Source: Caldanaerovirga acetigignens
Lineage (GTDB): Bacteria; Bacillota; Thermosediminibacteria; Thermosediminibacterales; Thermosediminibacteraceae
Direction: 5' to 3'
Length of the DNA: 64,000 nt
NCBI RefSeq assembly: GCF_900142995.1
Contig: NZ_FRCR01000009.1
Coordinates: 1 to 64,000 of the forward strand
Shown here: one piece after another, positions 24,159 through 34,742 of the stretch
Position numbering within the stretch: the stretch's first letter is position 1
Layout: each line of letters begins with the position of its first letter
Position numbers and translations under genes: made by a program
The notes under the pieces: generated by a model
What the model saw: the letters and a program-made list of their open reading frames with translations, nothing else
Told to the model about the DNA's origin: nothing
Database searches by the model: none

Positions 24159-25838
24159 TCAATCTATCCCCAGCATCTGATATATGGGTTTCCCAGGGGG
24201 GACTATCGGGACTGCCTTTTCGTCCTTATCTATCACTACCTCGACGACAGCCGGTTTTCCTTCATTTATTGCCCTTTTTATCGTCTCGCGCACTTCATCT
24301 CTCCTCGTAATTTTGTACCCTGCAGCACCAAATCCTTCGGCTATCCTTACATAATCGGCTTCATCCCCCAAATCCGAATGGGAAAACCTGCCCCCGTAAA
24401 ACATTGCCTGCCACTGCCGGACCATTCCAAGGCTTTTGTTGTTAAAAACCACCACTATTACTGGTATATCGTACCTCAGGGCCGTTAAAAGCTCATGGCA
24501 GTTCATCTCGAAACTTCCATCACCCGCTATATCCAAAACAACCTTATCAGGCCTTCCTACTTTTGCACCTATGGCCGCAGGGAGACCGAAACCCATCGTA
24601 CCGAGGCCACCCGAGGTTATAAAACTCGAAGAATCTTCAAATTTGTAATATTGAGCAGCCCACATCTGATGCTGTCCCACTTCCGTCGCTATTATTGCCT
24701 TGCCTTCTGTGAGTTTGTTTATTTCCTCTATTACGAACCTTGGGGTCAAGCCATTTTCAGGATCTTTTAAAATATACTTACCTTTAAAATGCCCAATCCT
24801 CTTTAACCAATCATCGTGACGTTTTTCCGGAATAACCTCAGCGAGCACAGCAAGCAATTCTTTCGCGTCTCCATGCATGGAAAGGTCCGCCCTCACGTTT
24901 TTGCCTATTTCTGCAGAATCTATGTCGATATGGATTATCTTGGCGTTTTTTGCAAACTCGTCGGTCTTTCCCGTCACCCGGTCGTCGAACCGGGCCCCTA
25001 CCGCAATTAAAAGGTCGCATTCACTAACCGCAAGATTTGCCCATGGGTTGCCGTGCATACCCAGCATCCCAAGGTAAAGCTCGTGGTCGTGCGGAAAACA
25101 TCCGATACCCATAAGAGTTGTTGTGACGGGACAGTGTATCTTTTCTGCAAGATTCTTCAGTTCTGAAAAAGCGCCTGACAGCTTTACACCGCCGCCGGCA
25201 TAAATTACCGGTCTTTCCGACTTCATTATCATTTCCACAGCTCTTTCAATTTTCTCTTTTTCAAATTTGATATAATTTATTTTCTCTGAAAGCGCTTTAA
25301 AAGATGGGTTCATGTCATTCTTTTGTTCTTCCACATTGGTTTCCGAAGCCATTATGTCTTTAGGCAGTTCTATGACTACAGGACCCGGCCTGCCCGACTT
25401 CGCTATGTGGAAAGCTTCTTTCACAGTCTTCAATATTTCCCTTTTGTCCCTCAGCATAAAGCTGTGCTTCGTTATCGGCAGGGTAATCCCGCATATATCC
25501 ACTTCCTGGAAAGAATCCTTCCCTATCAAATCGGTAGAAACCTGACCGGCCAGCACTACCATAGGTACGGAATCCATATACGCGTTGGCTATGCCCGTCA
25601 CCAAGTTGGTGGCCCCCGGACCAGAAGTGCTCATCACCACCCCTACTTTTCCGGTTGCCCTGGCGTATCCGTCCGCTGCATGGGCAGCTCCTTGTTCATG
25701 GACTGTCCTGACATGCTTTATCTTCCTGTTGTTGTAAAGCGCATCGTAAATAGGAAGCACGGCTCCTCCCGGAAATCCGAATATGACCTCTACACCCACA
25801 TCTTCAAGAGCTTTTAAAAGTACTTCCGCTCCAGTCAT
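24159..25838 (-). CDS. ilvB: acetolactate synthase large subunit (stand-alone copy)
   Basis: A 559-residue ThDP enzyme forming acetolactate or acetohydroxybutyrate. Seen are the ThDP Glu in VHEQGAAHAADGYARATG, the FAD region AVGARFDDRVTGKTDEFA and the ThDP-Mg motif GDGSFEMNCHELLTALRYDI ending in FNN. ATG at 25838 follows GAGGTGG; a GTG at 25850 lacks a site. No ilvN small-subunit gene adjoins it, unlike the second copy at 29294. It lies behind its own T-box leader and promoter, just downstream of leuA. Confidence 0.95.
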   Translation of the reverse strand: MTGAEVLLKALEDVGVEVIFGFPGGAVLPIYDALYNNRKIKHVRTVHEQGAAHAADGYARATGKVGVVMSTSGPGATNLVTGIANAYMDSVPMVVLAGQVSTDLIGKDSFQEVDICGITLPITKHSFMLRDKREILKTVKEAFHIAKSGRPGPVVIELPKDIMASETNVEEQKNDMNPSFKALSEKINYIKFEKEKIERAVEMIMKSERPVIYAGGGVKLSGAFSELKNLAEKIHCPVTTTLMGIGCFPHDHELYLGMLGMHGNPWANLAVSECDLLIAVGARFDDRVTGKTDEFAKNAKIIHIDIDSAEIGKNVRADLSMHGDAKELLAVLAEVIPEKRHDDWLKRIGHFKGKYILKDPENGLTPRFVIEEINKLTEGKAIIATEVGQHQMWAAQYYKFEDSSSFITSGGLGTMGFGLPAAIGAKVGRPDKVVLDIAGDGSFEMNCHELLTALRYDIPVIVVVFNNKSLGMVRQWQAMFYGGRFSHSDLGDEADYVRIAEGFGAAGYKITRRDEVRETIKRAINEGKPAVVEVVIDKDEKAVPIVPPGKPIYQMLGID

Positions 25839-25886
25839 CTCCTTCTCCACCTCTTATAAAAGTATAATTTTTTGCCAAATTAAAAA

Positions 25887-26188
25887 AGGCCCTTCGCCTC
25901 TTATTAAAATAAGGGGCGAAGGGCCTTCGCGGTACCACCCTCTTCATCCGCACCTTGCGGTTGCGGACCTCTGCAGGTACGGGACTTAAAAAGTCCGATA
26001 CCCGGCACTTTAACGGATGCCAATTCCCTAAAAAGGGGCCCGACCGGAGCTACTCAACTTCACCCCGGCAGCTCGGAGGTGATTTTCGGTAAATCCCTCG
26101 GTATCGGCTCTCACCTTGCCCGACTCTCTGTAACCTTGGGAAGTTACCTACTGTCCTCTTCATCGCCTTTTATAAAAATATTATTGTG
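25887..26188 (-). promoter_or_regulatory. T-box leader of the stand-alone ilvB, apparent specifier ATC (Ile)
   Basis: The minus strand carries the T-box AGGGTGGTACCGCG (25941-25928) followed by a terminator hairpin (GGCGAAGGGCC pairing, 25926-25887) and TTTTTTAA. Stem I with an AGGTGAGAGCC-type AG-bulge lies at about 26110-26120. The specifier is read as ATC (26083-26081) by alignment with the second T-box: in both, the codon is followed by a (C)CTCC(T)GA block. If so, uncharged tRNA-Ile would permit transcription. A Leu reading (CTC four bases on) is a weaker alternative. Confidence 0.93.
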
Positions 26189-26192
26189 TTTG

Positions 26193-26221
26193 ATTATACA
26201 ACAAAAGTCTTCATTTTGCAA
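26193..26221 (-). promoter_or_regulatory. promoter of the T-box-ilvB unit
   Basis: On the minus strand TTGCAA (26221-26216), a 17-base spacer and TATAAT (26198-26193). It starts right at the leuA stop codon, so the stand-alone ilvB can be transcribed apart from leuA. Confidence 0.75.
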
Positions 26222-26222
26222 G

Positions 26223-27749
26223 CTAATTTGAAATAACCCCTCCATTCGTCGCAAAACTCTTATTCAAAGCGTTTACATAAGCAAGGGCACTTGCTTCTAT
26301 TATGTCAGTGCTGAGACCACGACCTGTAAAAATCTTTCCATTTCTTTCGACTTTGACTACGACTTCGCCCATGGCATCTTTTCCGCCCGATACTGCTTTT
26401 ATCGAATAATCCATAAGTCTGCAATTTATGCCGCAAGCTCTGTCTATTGCCTTGTAAGTGGCATCGATAGGCCCATCACCAGTTGAAGCTTCCTCTATAA
26501 CCTTACCTTCCTTTTTCACTCGCACAGTTGATGTGGCTATGGATTGATTGCCGCAGGAAACCAAAAAGTATTCTAACTCTATTACTTTTGGAATATTGAC
26601 CACCTGTTCCCCAAGAATGGCCTCAATATCTTCATCGGTAACCTCCTTTTTCTTGTCCGCAAGGTCCTTAAATCTTTCAAAAGCCTTTAATGCCTCTTCC
26701 TCCGGAAGGTCATATCCCAATTCCTTTAACCTGTGCATAAACGCATGTCTGCCGGATAGCTTTCCGAGGACAATCCTGTTGGATGGGAGTCCTATGGACT
26801 CCGGCGTCATTATTTCGTAAGTGGACCTTTCGGAGAGCACGCCGTGCTGGTGAATACCCGACTCGTGGGCAAAGGCGTTTGCACCTACTATCGCTTTATT
26901 TGGCTGGATGAAGATCCCGGTAAGCGAGCTCACCAGCTTGCTTGTGCGGTAAATTTGCCTGGTATCCACTCCTACATCCACCTGGTAGACGTCTTTCCTG
27001 GTCACAAGGGCCATTACTATTTCTTCCAAAGCCGCATTTCCCGCCCTTTCTCCGAGGCCGTTTACCGCGCATTCCACCTGAGTCGCTCCGTTTTTCACCG
27101 CTGCGAGGGAATTGGCCACTGCCATCCCCAGGTCGTTGTGGCAGTGGACGCTAACAACCACTCGGTCCAGCTCAGGCACTTTTTCCCTGAGTACCCTTAC
27201 CAGTTCGCCGAATTCTTCAGGGGTCGAATAACCTACTGTATCGGGGATGTTTATCACCGTTGCACCGTTTTTAACGGCAACGGAAAAAAGCCTGCAAAGG
27301 AACTCCAGATCTGACCTGCTTGCGTCTTCTGCTGAAAACTCCACATCGGATGTGAAGCTTTTGGCTCTTTTTACAGCTTCGGCTGCAGCCTCCAAAACCT
27401 CTTCAGGCGTCATTTTGAGCTTGTATTTCATGTGTATGGGGGAAGAAGCGATGAATGTATGTATCCTCGGATTTTCGCTGTTTTTCAGTGCTTCCCAAGC
27501 GGTATCTATGTCCTTGGGATTAGCTCTAGCTAGAGCCGCTATAACAGGCCCCTTCACGTTTTCAGCGACTGTCTTTACCGCTTCAAAATCTCCCTTTGAA
27601 GCTATCGGAAACCCTGCTTCGATTACATCCACTTTCATTTTTGCAAGCTGTTTCGCTATTTCCAGTTTTTCCCTCGCATTTAATGCTACGCCGGGGGTTT
27701 GCTCTCCATCCCTCAGAGTAGTATCGAATATCCATATTCTCCTGGTCAT
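26223..27749 (-). CDS. leuA: 2-isopropylmalate synthase
   Basis: A 508-residue enzyme, first of the leucine branch, condensing acetyl-CoA and 2-oxoisovalerate. The TIM-barrel domain shows [16 protein letters not shown] at the N-terminus and the metal-binding [17 protein letters not shown] (about residue 200); [14 protein letters not shown] follows. The C-terminal LeuA regulatory domain (about 380-500, with [16 protein letters not shown]) binds leucine for feedback inhibition. GGGGGT precedes the ATG. Last gene of ilvB-ilvN-ilvC-leuA; leuB, leuC and leuD are not in view. Confidence 0.95.
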   Translation of the reverse strand: MTRRIWIFDTTLRDGEQTPGVALNAREKLEIAKQLAKMKVDVIEAGFPIASKGDFEAVKTVAENVKGPVIAALARANPKDIDTAWEALKNSENPRIHTFIASSPIHMKYKLKMTPEEVLEAAAEAVKRAKSFTSDVEFSAEDASRSDLEFLCRLFSVAVKNGATVINIPDTVGYSTPEEFGELVRVLREKVPELDRVVVSVHCHNDLGMAVANSLAAVKNGATQVECAVNGLGERAGNAALEEIVMALVTRKDVYQVDVGVDTRQIYRTSKLVSSLTGIFIQPNKAIVGANAFAHESGIHQHGVLSERSTYEIMTPESIGLPSNRIVLGKLSGRHAFMHRLKELGYDLPEEEALKAFERFKDLADKKKEVTDEDIEAILGEQVVNIPKVIELEYFLVSCGNQSIATSTVRVKKEGKVIEEASTGDGPIDATYKAIDRACGINCRLMDYSIKAVSGGKDAMGEVVVKVERNGKIFTGRGLSTDIIEASALAYVNALNKSFATNGGVISN

Positions 27750-27768
27750 AATAAGACCCCCAGATTTT

Positions 27769-28773
<1,005 letters not shown>

Positions 28774-28821
28774 CTAAATTTTTTATGATTTTTTATGTTC
28801 TGCGCCTTTTCAGGCGCTCAT

Positions 28822-29322
28822 TTACTGCTCCGGGGATTCAATGCATTTACTGCCTCTGTTCATCGCTATTATCCCGGTCCTGACAAGTTCCTTTATTCCG
28901 AAAGGCCTCAATATCTCCTCCATGGCATTGACCTTATCCTTATCCCCTGTAAGTTCGATAATCATCGAATCCCTGCTGACATCGATGATATTCGCCCTGA
29001 AAATCTCTGCTATACCTATTATCTCTGACCTTTTTTCAGGTTCAGTGTTGACCTTTATCATCACAAGTTCGCGGCTCACGGAATTTTCGGGCTCTATAAA
29101 ACTCACCTTTATCACATCAATTAATTTGTTAAGCTGTTTTTTTATCTGCTCGATTATCCTCTCATCCCCATCCACCACAATCGTCATCCTGGAAATCTCG
29201 GGATTGTCTGTCGGGCCAACGGCGAGGCTTTCGATATTGAAGCCCCGCCGGGCAAAAAGTCCTGCGACTCTTGAAAGAACCCCGGGATGATTTTCAACTA
29301 ATACTGCCAAAGTAGCTTTCAT
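28822..29322 (-). CDS. ilvN: acetolactate synthase small (regulatory) subunit
   Basis: A 166-residue regulator of acetolactate synthase with an N-terminal ACT domain (TLAVLVENHPGVLSRVAGLFARRGFN...) that binds valine, and a C-terminal domain from about residue 80. Normal length. The start overlaps the end of ilvB by 29 bases, so the two are translationally linked. AGGAGGAGG precedes the ATG. Confidence 0.95.
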   Translation of the reverse strand: MKATLAVLVENHPGVLSRVAGLFARRGFNIESLAVGPTDNPEISRMTIVVDGDERIIEQIKKQLNKLIDVIKVSFIEPENSVSRELVMIKVNTEPEKRSEIIGIAEIFRANIIDVSRDSMIIELTGDKDKVNAMEEILRPFGIKELVRTGIIAMNRGSKCIESPEQ

Positions 29323-30961
29323 AAGCCTCCTCCTTTCTTAGCATACTCTTTACCCGCGCCTCCATCGTCAATATGCATTCCAAGAGAAAACTGCCCTCTT
29401 CTTGAAGCATCGTCGAAATTGCTTTTTTAAGCGCATTTTTTCTTTCCACTTTCAATGCTTTTATTCCGTAACTTTCGGACAGCTTTACAAAATCGGGAAG
29501 AAATCCGAAATGTACCTGGCTATACCTTCCCCCGCAGTGAATATCCTGCAGTTCCTTTACGAGCCCCAAGCCCCTGTTGTTGAAGAGTATTATCTTCACC
29601 GAAAGGTCGTTTTCCCTGAGCGTCGCAAGTTCCGCAAAATTCATCTGGAAACTGCCGTCCCCAGTTATGTGAATCACCTGCTTTTTTGGGTTTGCAATTT
29701 TAGCACCTATGGCCGCCGGAAGGCCGTAACCCATGGTGCCAAGCCCGCCGGATGTTATGAAGCTCCTTGGGTACTTAAATTTATAGTACCTGGCCGTCCA
29801 CATCTGATGAGCTCCCACGTCAGTAGTAATTATCAAATCACCTTTCGTTTGTTCATAAAGTTCCCCTATTATGTCCAATGGTGAAATATCGCTACACCCC
29901 TCTACGAGTTCCTTGCCTTTCAAACCTTCCAAATATTCCTTCCAATCTTTTCTAGACCGCTTTTCTATTCTCTTTAATAGTTCGCAGAGGACATTTTTTA
30001 TGTCTCCCACGATTGGGATATCGACTTTTACATTCTTTCCTATCTCTGCCGGGTCCACATCAATGTGTATTATTTTCGCATTCTCATCGAATCCTCTTGC
30101 TCCACCGGTTAATCTGTCGTTAAACCGACAGCCTAAAGCAACTATCAAATCGGCCTTTTTCAAGGCTTCGTTGGCCCAGGGCATACCGTGGGTACCCGCC
30201 ATCCCCAAAAAGAGAGAATGCTCCCCTGGAAAAGAACTTATCCCCATCAAGGAAACCGCTACTGGAATATCGGCGGTTTCGGAAAGAATTTTTAGCTCCT
30301 CATAAGCCCCGGAGGATACCACCCCACCGCCGGCTAAAATTACCGGCCTTTTTGCATTATTTATTGCCTCCGCAGCCTTTATAATTTGCAGCGGATGCCC
30401 TTGCAGCGTAGGCTTATACCCTTTTAAAAACACTTCCCTTGGGTAAACAAAGTCTATTTTATCTCTTGCCACATCTTTCGGCAGATCTATCAAAACGGGC
30501 CCCGGCCGACCTGTGGAGGCTATGTGGAAAGCCTCCTTAACTATCCTTGGTATATCGCTTGCATTTTTGACAAGATAATTGTGTTTTGTAAAAGGCGCAG
30601 TAGCCCCCGTTATATCCACTTCCTGGAACATGTCGCCGCCTATCTGGCTTAGTGGCACCTGTCCTGTTATGGCGACGATCGGTATTGAGTCCATATAGGC
30701 CGTCGCTATGCCTGTCACCAAGTTTGTCGCACCAGGCCCTGATGTAGCAATACAAACCCCCACTTTCCCCGAAACCCTGGCATATCCGCTGGCCGCATGG
30801 GCTGCCGCCTGTTCCGAACGGGTAAGCACATGCTTAATTTTTTTGTTATAAAACAGTGCATCGTATACTTCTAATACCGCTCCTCCCGGATAACCGAAGA
30901 CCACTTCTACTTTTTCTTCTTCCAAACACTTTACTAATGCCTCAGCGCCTGTAATCCGCAT
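29294..30961 (-). CDS. ilvB: acetolactate synthase large subunit (ilvN-linked copy)
   Basis: A 555-residue ThDP enzyme with the ThDP Glu in TRSEQAAAHAASGYARVSG, the FAD-region ALGCRFNDRLTGGARGFDE and the Mg-binding GDGSFQMNFAELATLRENDL ending FNN. It is clearly diverged from the other ilvB at 24159, for example SEQAAAHAA against HEQGAAHAA. First gene of ilvB-ilvN-ilvC-leuA behind a T-box with an apparent Leu codon. GGTGGG precedes the ATG. Confidence 0.95.
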   Translation of the reverse strand: MRITGAEALVKCLEEEKVEVVFGYPGGAVLEVYDALFYNKKIKHVLTRSEQAAAHAASGYARVSGKVGVCIATSGPGATNLVTGIATAYMDSIPIVAITGQVPLSQIGGDMFQEVDITGATAPFTKHNYLVKNASDIPRIVKEAFHIASTGRPGPVLIDLPKDVARDKIDFVYPREVFLKGYKPTLQGHPLQIIKAAEAINNAKRPVILAGGGVVSSGAYEELKILSETADIPVAVSLMGISSFPGEHSLFLGMAGTHGMPWANEALKKADLIVALGCRFNDRLTGGARGFDENAKIIHIDVDPAEIGKNVKVDIPIVGDIKNVLCELLKRIEKRSRKDWKEYLEGLKGKELVEGCSDISPLDIIGELYEQTKGDLIITTDVGAHQMWTARYYKFKYPRSFITSGGLGTMGYGLPAAIGAKIANPKKQVIHITGDGSFQMNFAELATLRENDLSVKIILFNNRGLGLVKELQDIHCGGRYSQVHFGFLPDFVKLSESYGIKALKVERKNALKKAISTMLQEEGSFLLECILTMEARVKSMLRKEEAYESYFGSIS

Positions 30962-30990
30962 TATCTTCCCACCCCTTTTTTGGTAAAAAA

Positions 30991-31235
30991 AATCGCCCCC
31001 GATACGTAACGTATCAGGGGCGAGGTCTTCCTCGCGTTACCACCCTGCTTTACCCGAAATTCTCTATTTCGGGCCTCATTTTTTAACGCTCTAGAGCGGC
31101 TCCGGGCTACTTTAAATTTTCACCCGGGCTGTTCAGGAGCGAGAAAGAACGCCAGCTCGGTACCGGCTCTCACCTTCCCCGGCTCTCTTTGACCGGCCAG
31201 CCGTCCTGCTCTCCTTCATCACAATTGACTATTTT
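30991..31235 (-). promoter_or_regulatory. T-box leader of ilvB-ilvN-ilvC-leuA, apparent specifier CTC (Leu)
   Basis: The minus strand shows stem I with AAGGTGAGAGCCGGTACCGAG (part), the specifier region, the T-box AGGGTGGTAACGCG (31046-31033) and a terminator hairpin (CGCCCCTGATACG pairing, 31024-30991) followed by TTTTTTTT. The specifier is read as CTC at 31143-31141, followed by GCTCCTGA. That matches tRNA-Leu control of a pathway ending in leuA. Confidence 0.93.
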
Positions 31236-31249
31236 ATGTTTTGAGCGAT

Positions 31250-31279
31250 ATTTTAACATCTTAAATTCTCTTTTGTCAA
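31250..31279 (-). promoter_or_regulatory. promoter of the ilvB-ilvN-ilvC-leuA operon
   Basis: On the minus strand TTGACA (31279-31274), an 18-base spacer and TAAAAT (31255-31250), placed a few bases before the T-box leader. Confidence 0.75.
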
Positions 31280-31322
31280 GAGGGTTTTTGAAATTTTTGA
31301 TGTTTTTTATAAAATTCCTTTA

Positions 31323-31351
31323 TTGACAGGCTAACTGCGGTTTCATATAAT
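31323..31351 (+). promoter_or_regulatory. ilvD promoter
   Basis: Perfect consensus: TTGACA (31323-31328), 17-base spacer, TATAAT (31346-31351). No T-box or other leader structure is seen before ilvD, only about 55 bases of leader. Confidence 0.85.
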
Positions 31352-31410
31352 AACAAAAAATGTCTTATTCCGTAATGATTTTAAAATTCTTATGCAGGGA
31401 GGAACTTAAA

Positions 31411-33075
31411 ATGCTGAGCGATAGGGTCAAATCAGGCCCCGAAAGGGCTCCGCATCGGTCGCTGTTTTATGCAATGGGCTATACCCCTGAAGAACTACAA
31501 AGACCACTCATTGCCGTAGTAAATGCCCACAACGAGGTAGTTCCAGGGCATTATCACCTTGACCAATTAGCCTACGCCGCAAAAAGGGGTATTCTTGAAG
31601 AAGGCGGGACTCCTATAGAATTCCCGGTCATAGGTATTTGCGACGGAATTTCCATGAATCACTTCGGCATGAAATACCCACTTGCTTCCAGGGAACTAAT
31701 CGCCGATTCCATCGAGGCCATGGTGTTGGCCCATGGATTCGACGGAATGCTGCTCATAGGTAACTGCGACAAGATCGTGCCGGGGATGCTAATGGCTGCG
31801 GCACGCTTGAACATTCCTGCCGTTTACGTGAGCGGGGGTCCGATGCTGGCAGGCTGGTATAACGGAAAGGTAATAGACCTGATATCCGGACCTTTTGAAG
31901 GTGTAGGTTCTTACGCTGCTGGAAAGATAACCCTCGAAGAGCTTGAAGAAATAGAACTCAACGCATGTCCGGGTTGCGGCTCCTGCGCAGGGCTTTTCAC
32001 CGCAAACACGATGAACTGCATGGCTGAAGTCCTGGGTATTGCTTTGCCAGGAAATGGTACCATTCCTGCCGTGACCGGAAGGCGCCTGCAGCTTGCAAAC
32101 CGTGCAGGAAAAAAGCTCATGCAGATGGTTAAGAATAACATAAGACCTCGAGACATTTTAACTTTAGAGGCTTTTGAAAATGCAATAGCAGTTGATATGG
32201 CCATAGGCGGCTCGAGCAATACGGTTCTGCACCTCATGGCTATAGCCCACGCCGCTGAAGTTAACCTTCGACTTGACGCCTTTGATAGGATATCCAGAAA
32301 AGTCCCGAACCTATGCAAATTAAGCCCTGCAGGAGAGCACCACTTAGAAGACCTCGATAAGGCAGGCGGGATCCCAGCAGTATTAAATAGGCTCTTAGAA
32401 CTCGGAGTTTTAAACACCGAATGTATCACAGTATCCGAAAAGACTATAGGGGAAATCGCATCATCCGCAAAGGTGCTCGATTCTAACGTCATAAGGCCCC
32501 TTGAAAATCCCTACCTTCCGGAAGGCGGAATCGCGGTGCTTTACGGAAATCTCGCCCCAGAGGGTGCAGTAGTCAAGCAGTCGGCGGTGGCGCCTGAAAT
32601 GATGCGACACGAAGGCCCAGCCAGGGTGTTTGACTCGGAAGATGACGCATTCAAGGCCATCACAGGCGGCATGATAAAGCCAGGAGATGTGGTCGTAATA
32701 AGGTACGAAGGTCCAAAAGGAGGACCCGGTATGCGCGAAATGCTGAGTCCAACTGCTGCCCTTGCAGGTATGGGACTCGACAGGGAAGTGGCCCTCATAA
32801 CCGACGGCAGGTTTTCGGGAGGTACAAGGGGTGCTTCTATAGGCCATGTATCCCCCGAAGCTATGGAGGGAGGTCCGATTGCTGCAGTCCGCGACGGGGA
32901 TATTATAAGCATAGATATACCTGCCAGGAAACTCGATTTAAAATTGAGCGACGAAGAGATAAAAGAAAGGCTCGCTTCGTGGAAAAAGCCCCCTATAAAG
33001 GCACCCAAAGGTTATTATTTGGAAAGATACGCAAGGCTAGTAAGTTCTGCAAGCAAAGGAGCCGTAATGGAATAG
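31411..33075 (+). CDS. ilvD: dihydroxy-acid dehydratase
   Basis: A 554-residue iron-sulfur dehydratase giving 2-oxoisovalerate and 2-oxo-3-methylvalerate. Cluster ligands are visible as [13 protein letters not shown] and [20 protein letters not shown]; family motifs [17 protein letters not shown] and [20 protein letters not shown] follow. ATG at 31411 is chosen with GGGAGG ten bases upstream; an in-frame ATG at 31360 lies too close to the promoter. Divergent from the ilv operon and under its own strong promoter. Confidence 0.97.
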   Translation: MLSDRVKSGPERAPHRSLFYAMGYTPEELQRPLIAVVNAHNEVVPGHYHLDQLAYAAKRGILEEGGTPIEFPVIGICDGISMNHFGMKYPLASRELIADSIEAMVLAHGFDGMLLIGNCDKIVPGMLMAAARLNIPAVYVSGGPMLAGWYNGKVIDLISGPFEGVGSYAAGKITLEELEEIELNACPGCGSCAGLFTANTMNCMAEVLGIALPGNGTIPAVTGRRLQLANRAGKKLMQMVKNNIRPRDILTLEAFENAIAVDMAIGGSSNTVLHLMAIAHAAEVNLRLDAFDRISRKVPNLCKLSPAGEHHLEDLDKAGGIPAVLNRLLELGVLNTECITVSEKTIGEIASSAKVLDSNVIRPLENPYLPEGGIAVLYGNLAPEGAVVKQSAVAPEMMRHEGPARVFDSEDDAFKAITGGMIKPGDVVVIRYEGPKGGPGMREMLSPTAALAGMGLDREVALITDGRFSGGTRGASIGHVSPEAMEGGPIAAVRDGDIISIDIPARKLDLKLSDEEIKERLASWKKPPIKAPKGYYLERYARLVSSASKGAVME

Positions 33076-33081
33076 AAAAGT

Positions 33082-33615
33082 TTAAAAATCGCTTACGTGT
33101 TTTTTATATATTTCCTCTATTTCCTTACGGGTCATGAGAAATTCTATTAGGTATGCCATCGTTATTATGCCGAACAAGTTGACTAACCACCGGGTTATAG
33201 CAAATTTATGACCCATTGAAGATACCTCAAAAAGAAACATAGGTATTTTCAAAGTGGACCACGCTCCTAGAAATATAAGTATATTTGAGAACTTAACACC
33301 CTTTTTTATCATCACGCCGGCAACGGGAAAGGCTCCGTAAAGGGGGCCTGCCGCAGCCGCCCCTAGAAAAATGCTGAGGAGCACCCCTTTTGCGCCAGAC
33401 CTTTCCCCCATAAATTTTACTACCGTCTCCCGGGGCACCCAGGCATCCAATAGTCCTAAGAGCAAGAATATGGGGGGTATTACGCCGGTCATCTGGAGAA
33501 AATTATTCCAAGTATTGGAAATTATTTTCAGGCCTAACTCTCTATTGAAAACAACAATAGCGAAATCAACAGCAGCTACTGTAAAAAAAAGAATATAAGC
33601 CCTTATGTTTTTCAC
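33082..33615 (-). CDS. half-size permease, subunit 2
   Basis: A 177-residue membrane protein with about five hydrophobic segments. It resembles one half of a DUF318/ArsP-type permease, with the loop AAAAGPLYGAFPVAGVMIKKG (part) and LGAWSTLKIPMFLFEVSSMG; the CSC motif of true ArsP proteins is absent. Its GTG start overlaps the stop of the partner gene by four bases (GTGA). A two-chain transporter is likely. The substrate is unknown. Confidence 0.7.
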   Translation of the reverse strand: MKNIRAYILFFTVAAVDFAIVVFNRELGLKIISNTWNNFLQMTGVIPPIFLLLGLLDAWVPRETVVKFMGERSGAKGVLLSIFLGAAAAGPLYGAFPVAGVMIKKGVKFSNILIFLGAWSTLKIPMFLFEVSSMGHKFAITRWLVNLFGIITMAYLIEFLMTRKEIEEIYKKHVSDF

Positions 33616-34091
33616 GATACCACCATCCCTATGATAAAAGCTACGAAAAATGAAAATATAAAAGCAAGGCCGTTTCGCAAAAAGGCTACCTTCCGGCCAA
33701 AATAGCTAATTTCAAGAGGGAGTGTCGCAAACCCAACCATCATAAGTGTCGAAATAAATACAGCAAGCTGCATTATACCGGCTCCTTTTTCCAAAAGCGA
33801 CGCAGCCAGGGGGAATGCCACAAAACCCGGGATTAAAGTTATAGCTCCTATGACGGACGTAATAATCATTCCCTTTATACCGGTTTCTGCTCCTATAATT
33901 TTTGAAATTAAACCTGGATTTAAAACTGTCAATGCCAATCCCACAAGAGACAGAACGGTCAACAAGGGCGGAAATATATTAGAGAAAGACTTCCATGATT
34001 TGATGAGAGCCACCCTGGTTTTATTCACATCTTTAGCTAGTGAAACGAGAAAGGCAATTATAGCAATTACATAAATGGATGCCGTAAACAC
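33612..34091 (-). CDS. half-size permease, subunit 1
   Basis: A 159-residue membrane protein with four or five hydrophobic segments. The loop LIPGFVAFPLAASLLEKGAG and the later ISTLMMVGFATLPLEISYFG mirror the loops in its partner at 33082, so the pair looks like the two halves of a DUF318-type permease. It starts with GTG at 34091 and follows a PadR regulator by 25 bases. Regulator plus transporter suggests an exporter, but the substrate cannot be named. Confidence 0.7.
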   Translation of the reverse strand: MFTASIYVIAIIAFLVSLAKDVNKTRVALIKSWKSFSNIFPPLLTVLSLVGLALTVLNPGLISKIIGAETGIKGMIITSVIGAITLIPGFVAFPLAASLLEKGAGIMQLAVFISTLMMVGFATLPLEISYFGRKVAFLRNGLAFIFSFFVAFIIGMVVS

Positions 34092-34116
34092 TTTAAATTC
34101 CCCCTATTTTACGCTT

Positions 34117-34521
34117 TCAGTTAGCATTACCCTCACCGTTTCCGAAAATTTTTTCGTATTTATCGAGAAAACCCTTTAACCTCTCCATCTGATATCTGAC
34201 ATGGATGGCAAAGCCGTGAATGGCATCCTTCCCCTCAGGCGTAATGATGTAACGCCTTCTTGCGGGCCCCGATTCGCTGCTTTCCCATTCCGACTTGACC
34301 CACCCCTCTTCCTCCATCTTTCGCAGGTTCCTGTACACTACTCCCGGATCAACATTCCCTGAAAAACCACACCGCTGGAGCCTTTCCATCAGTTCATAGC
34401 CATGGGCGGGTTTCTCGTAAAGCAAAAGCAACATGCACGGCTGAACGAATTTTTCCATTCTGAAGCCCGGACAGCCTTCCTTTAAGTAGCGAAAATGGTG
34501 GGCTTTATGGCAGTTGCACAT
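34117..34521 (-). CDS. PadR-family regulator with a Cys/His-rich N-terminus
   Basis: A 134-residue regulator. Residues 21-110 form a PadR winged helix (MLLLLYEKPAHGYELMERLQ, VDPGVVYRNLRKMEEEGWVK, ARRRYIITPEGKDAI). Ahead of this lies MCNCHKAHHFRYLKEGCPGF, with three Cys and three His and a fourth Cys at CMLLLL, an unusual extension for PadR and a plausible metal site. It heads an operon with the two half-permeases. A palindrome in its promoter suggests autoregulation. Metal sensing is inferred only. Confidence 0.85.
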   Translation of the reverse strand: MCNCHKAHHFRYLKEGCPGFRMEKFVQPCMLLLLYEKPAHGYELMERLQRCGFSGNVDPGVVYRNLRKMEEEGWVKSEWESSESGPARRRYIITPEGKDAIHGFAIHVRYQMERLKGFLDKYEKIFGNGEGNAN

Positions 34522-34544
34522 ATTTTGTTCCCTCCTTTATATGT

Positions 34545-34575
34545 TATATGCATATAGCTGTTTAATGTTATTATA
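34545..34575 (-). promoter_or_regulatory. probable padR promoter and operator
   Basis: On the minus strand TATAAT (34575-34570) is preceded 17 bases upstream by a weak TGGCAA (34598-34593). A 12-bp perfect palindrome TATATGCATATA (34545-34556) lies at the expected start of transcription, a likely PadR site. Confidence 0.55.
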
Positions 34576-34602
34576 CCATAGACATCGAAATTTTGCCAGT
34601 AT

Positions 34603-34654
34603 AAAAAATCCCATCGAAGTAAGCAGTTTTATTTCAACTGCCGACTTCAATGGG
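34603..34654 (-). terminator. terminator of the nrdD-nrdG-MTH1187 operon
   Basis: On the minus strand CCCATTGAAGTCGGCAGTT pairs with AACTGCTTACTTCGATGGG (few mismatches, 7-nt loop), followed by ATTTTTTA. Confidence 0.85.
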
Positions 34655-34742
34655 CGCATACACAAAAACTCACTATTGTTCATTTAAGGGGGGATTATTT
34701 CCCTATTACATATATCGTGCTTTTGGTGACCATTCTCAACTA

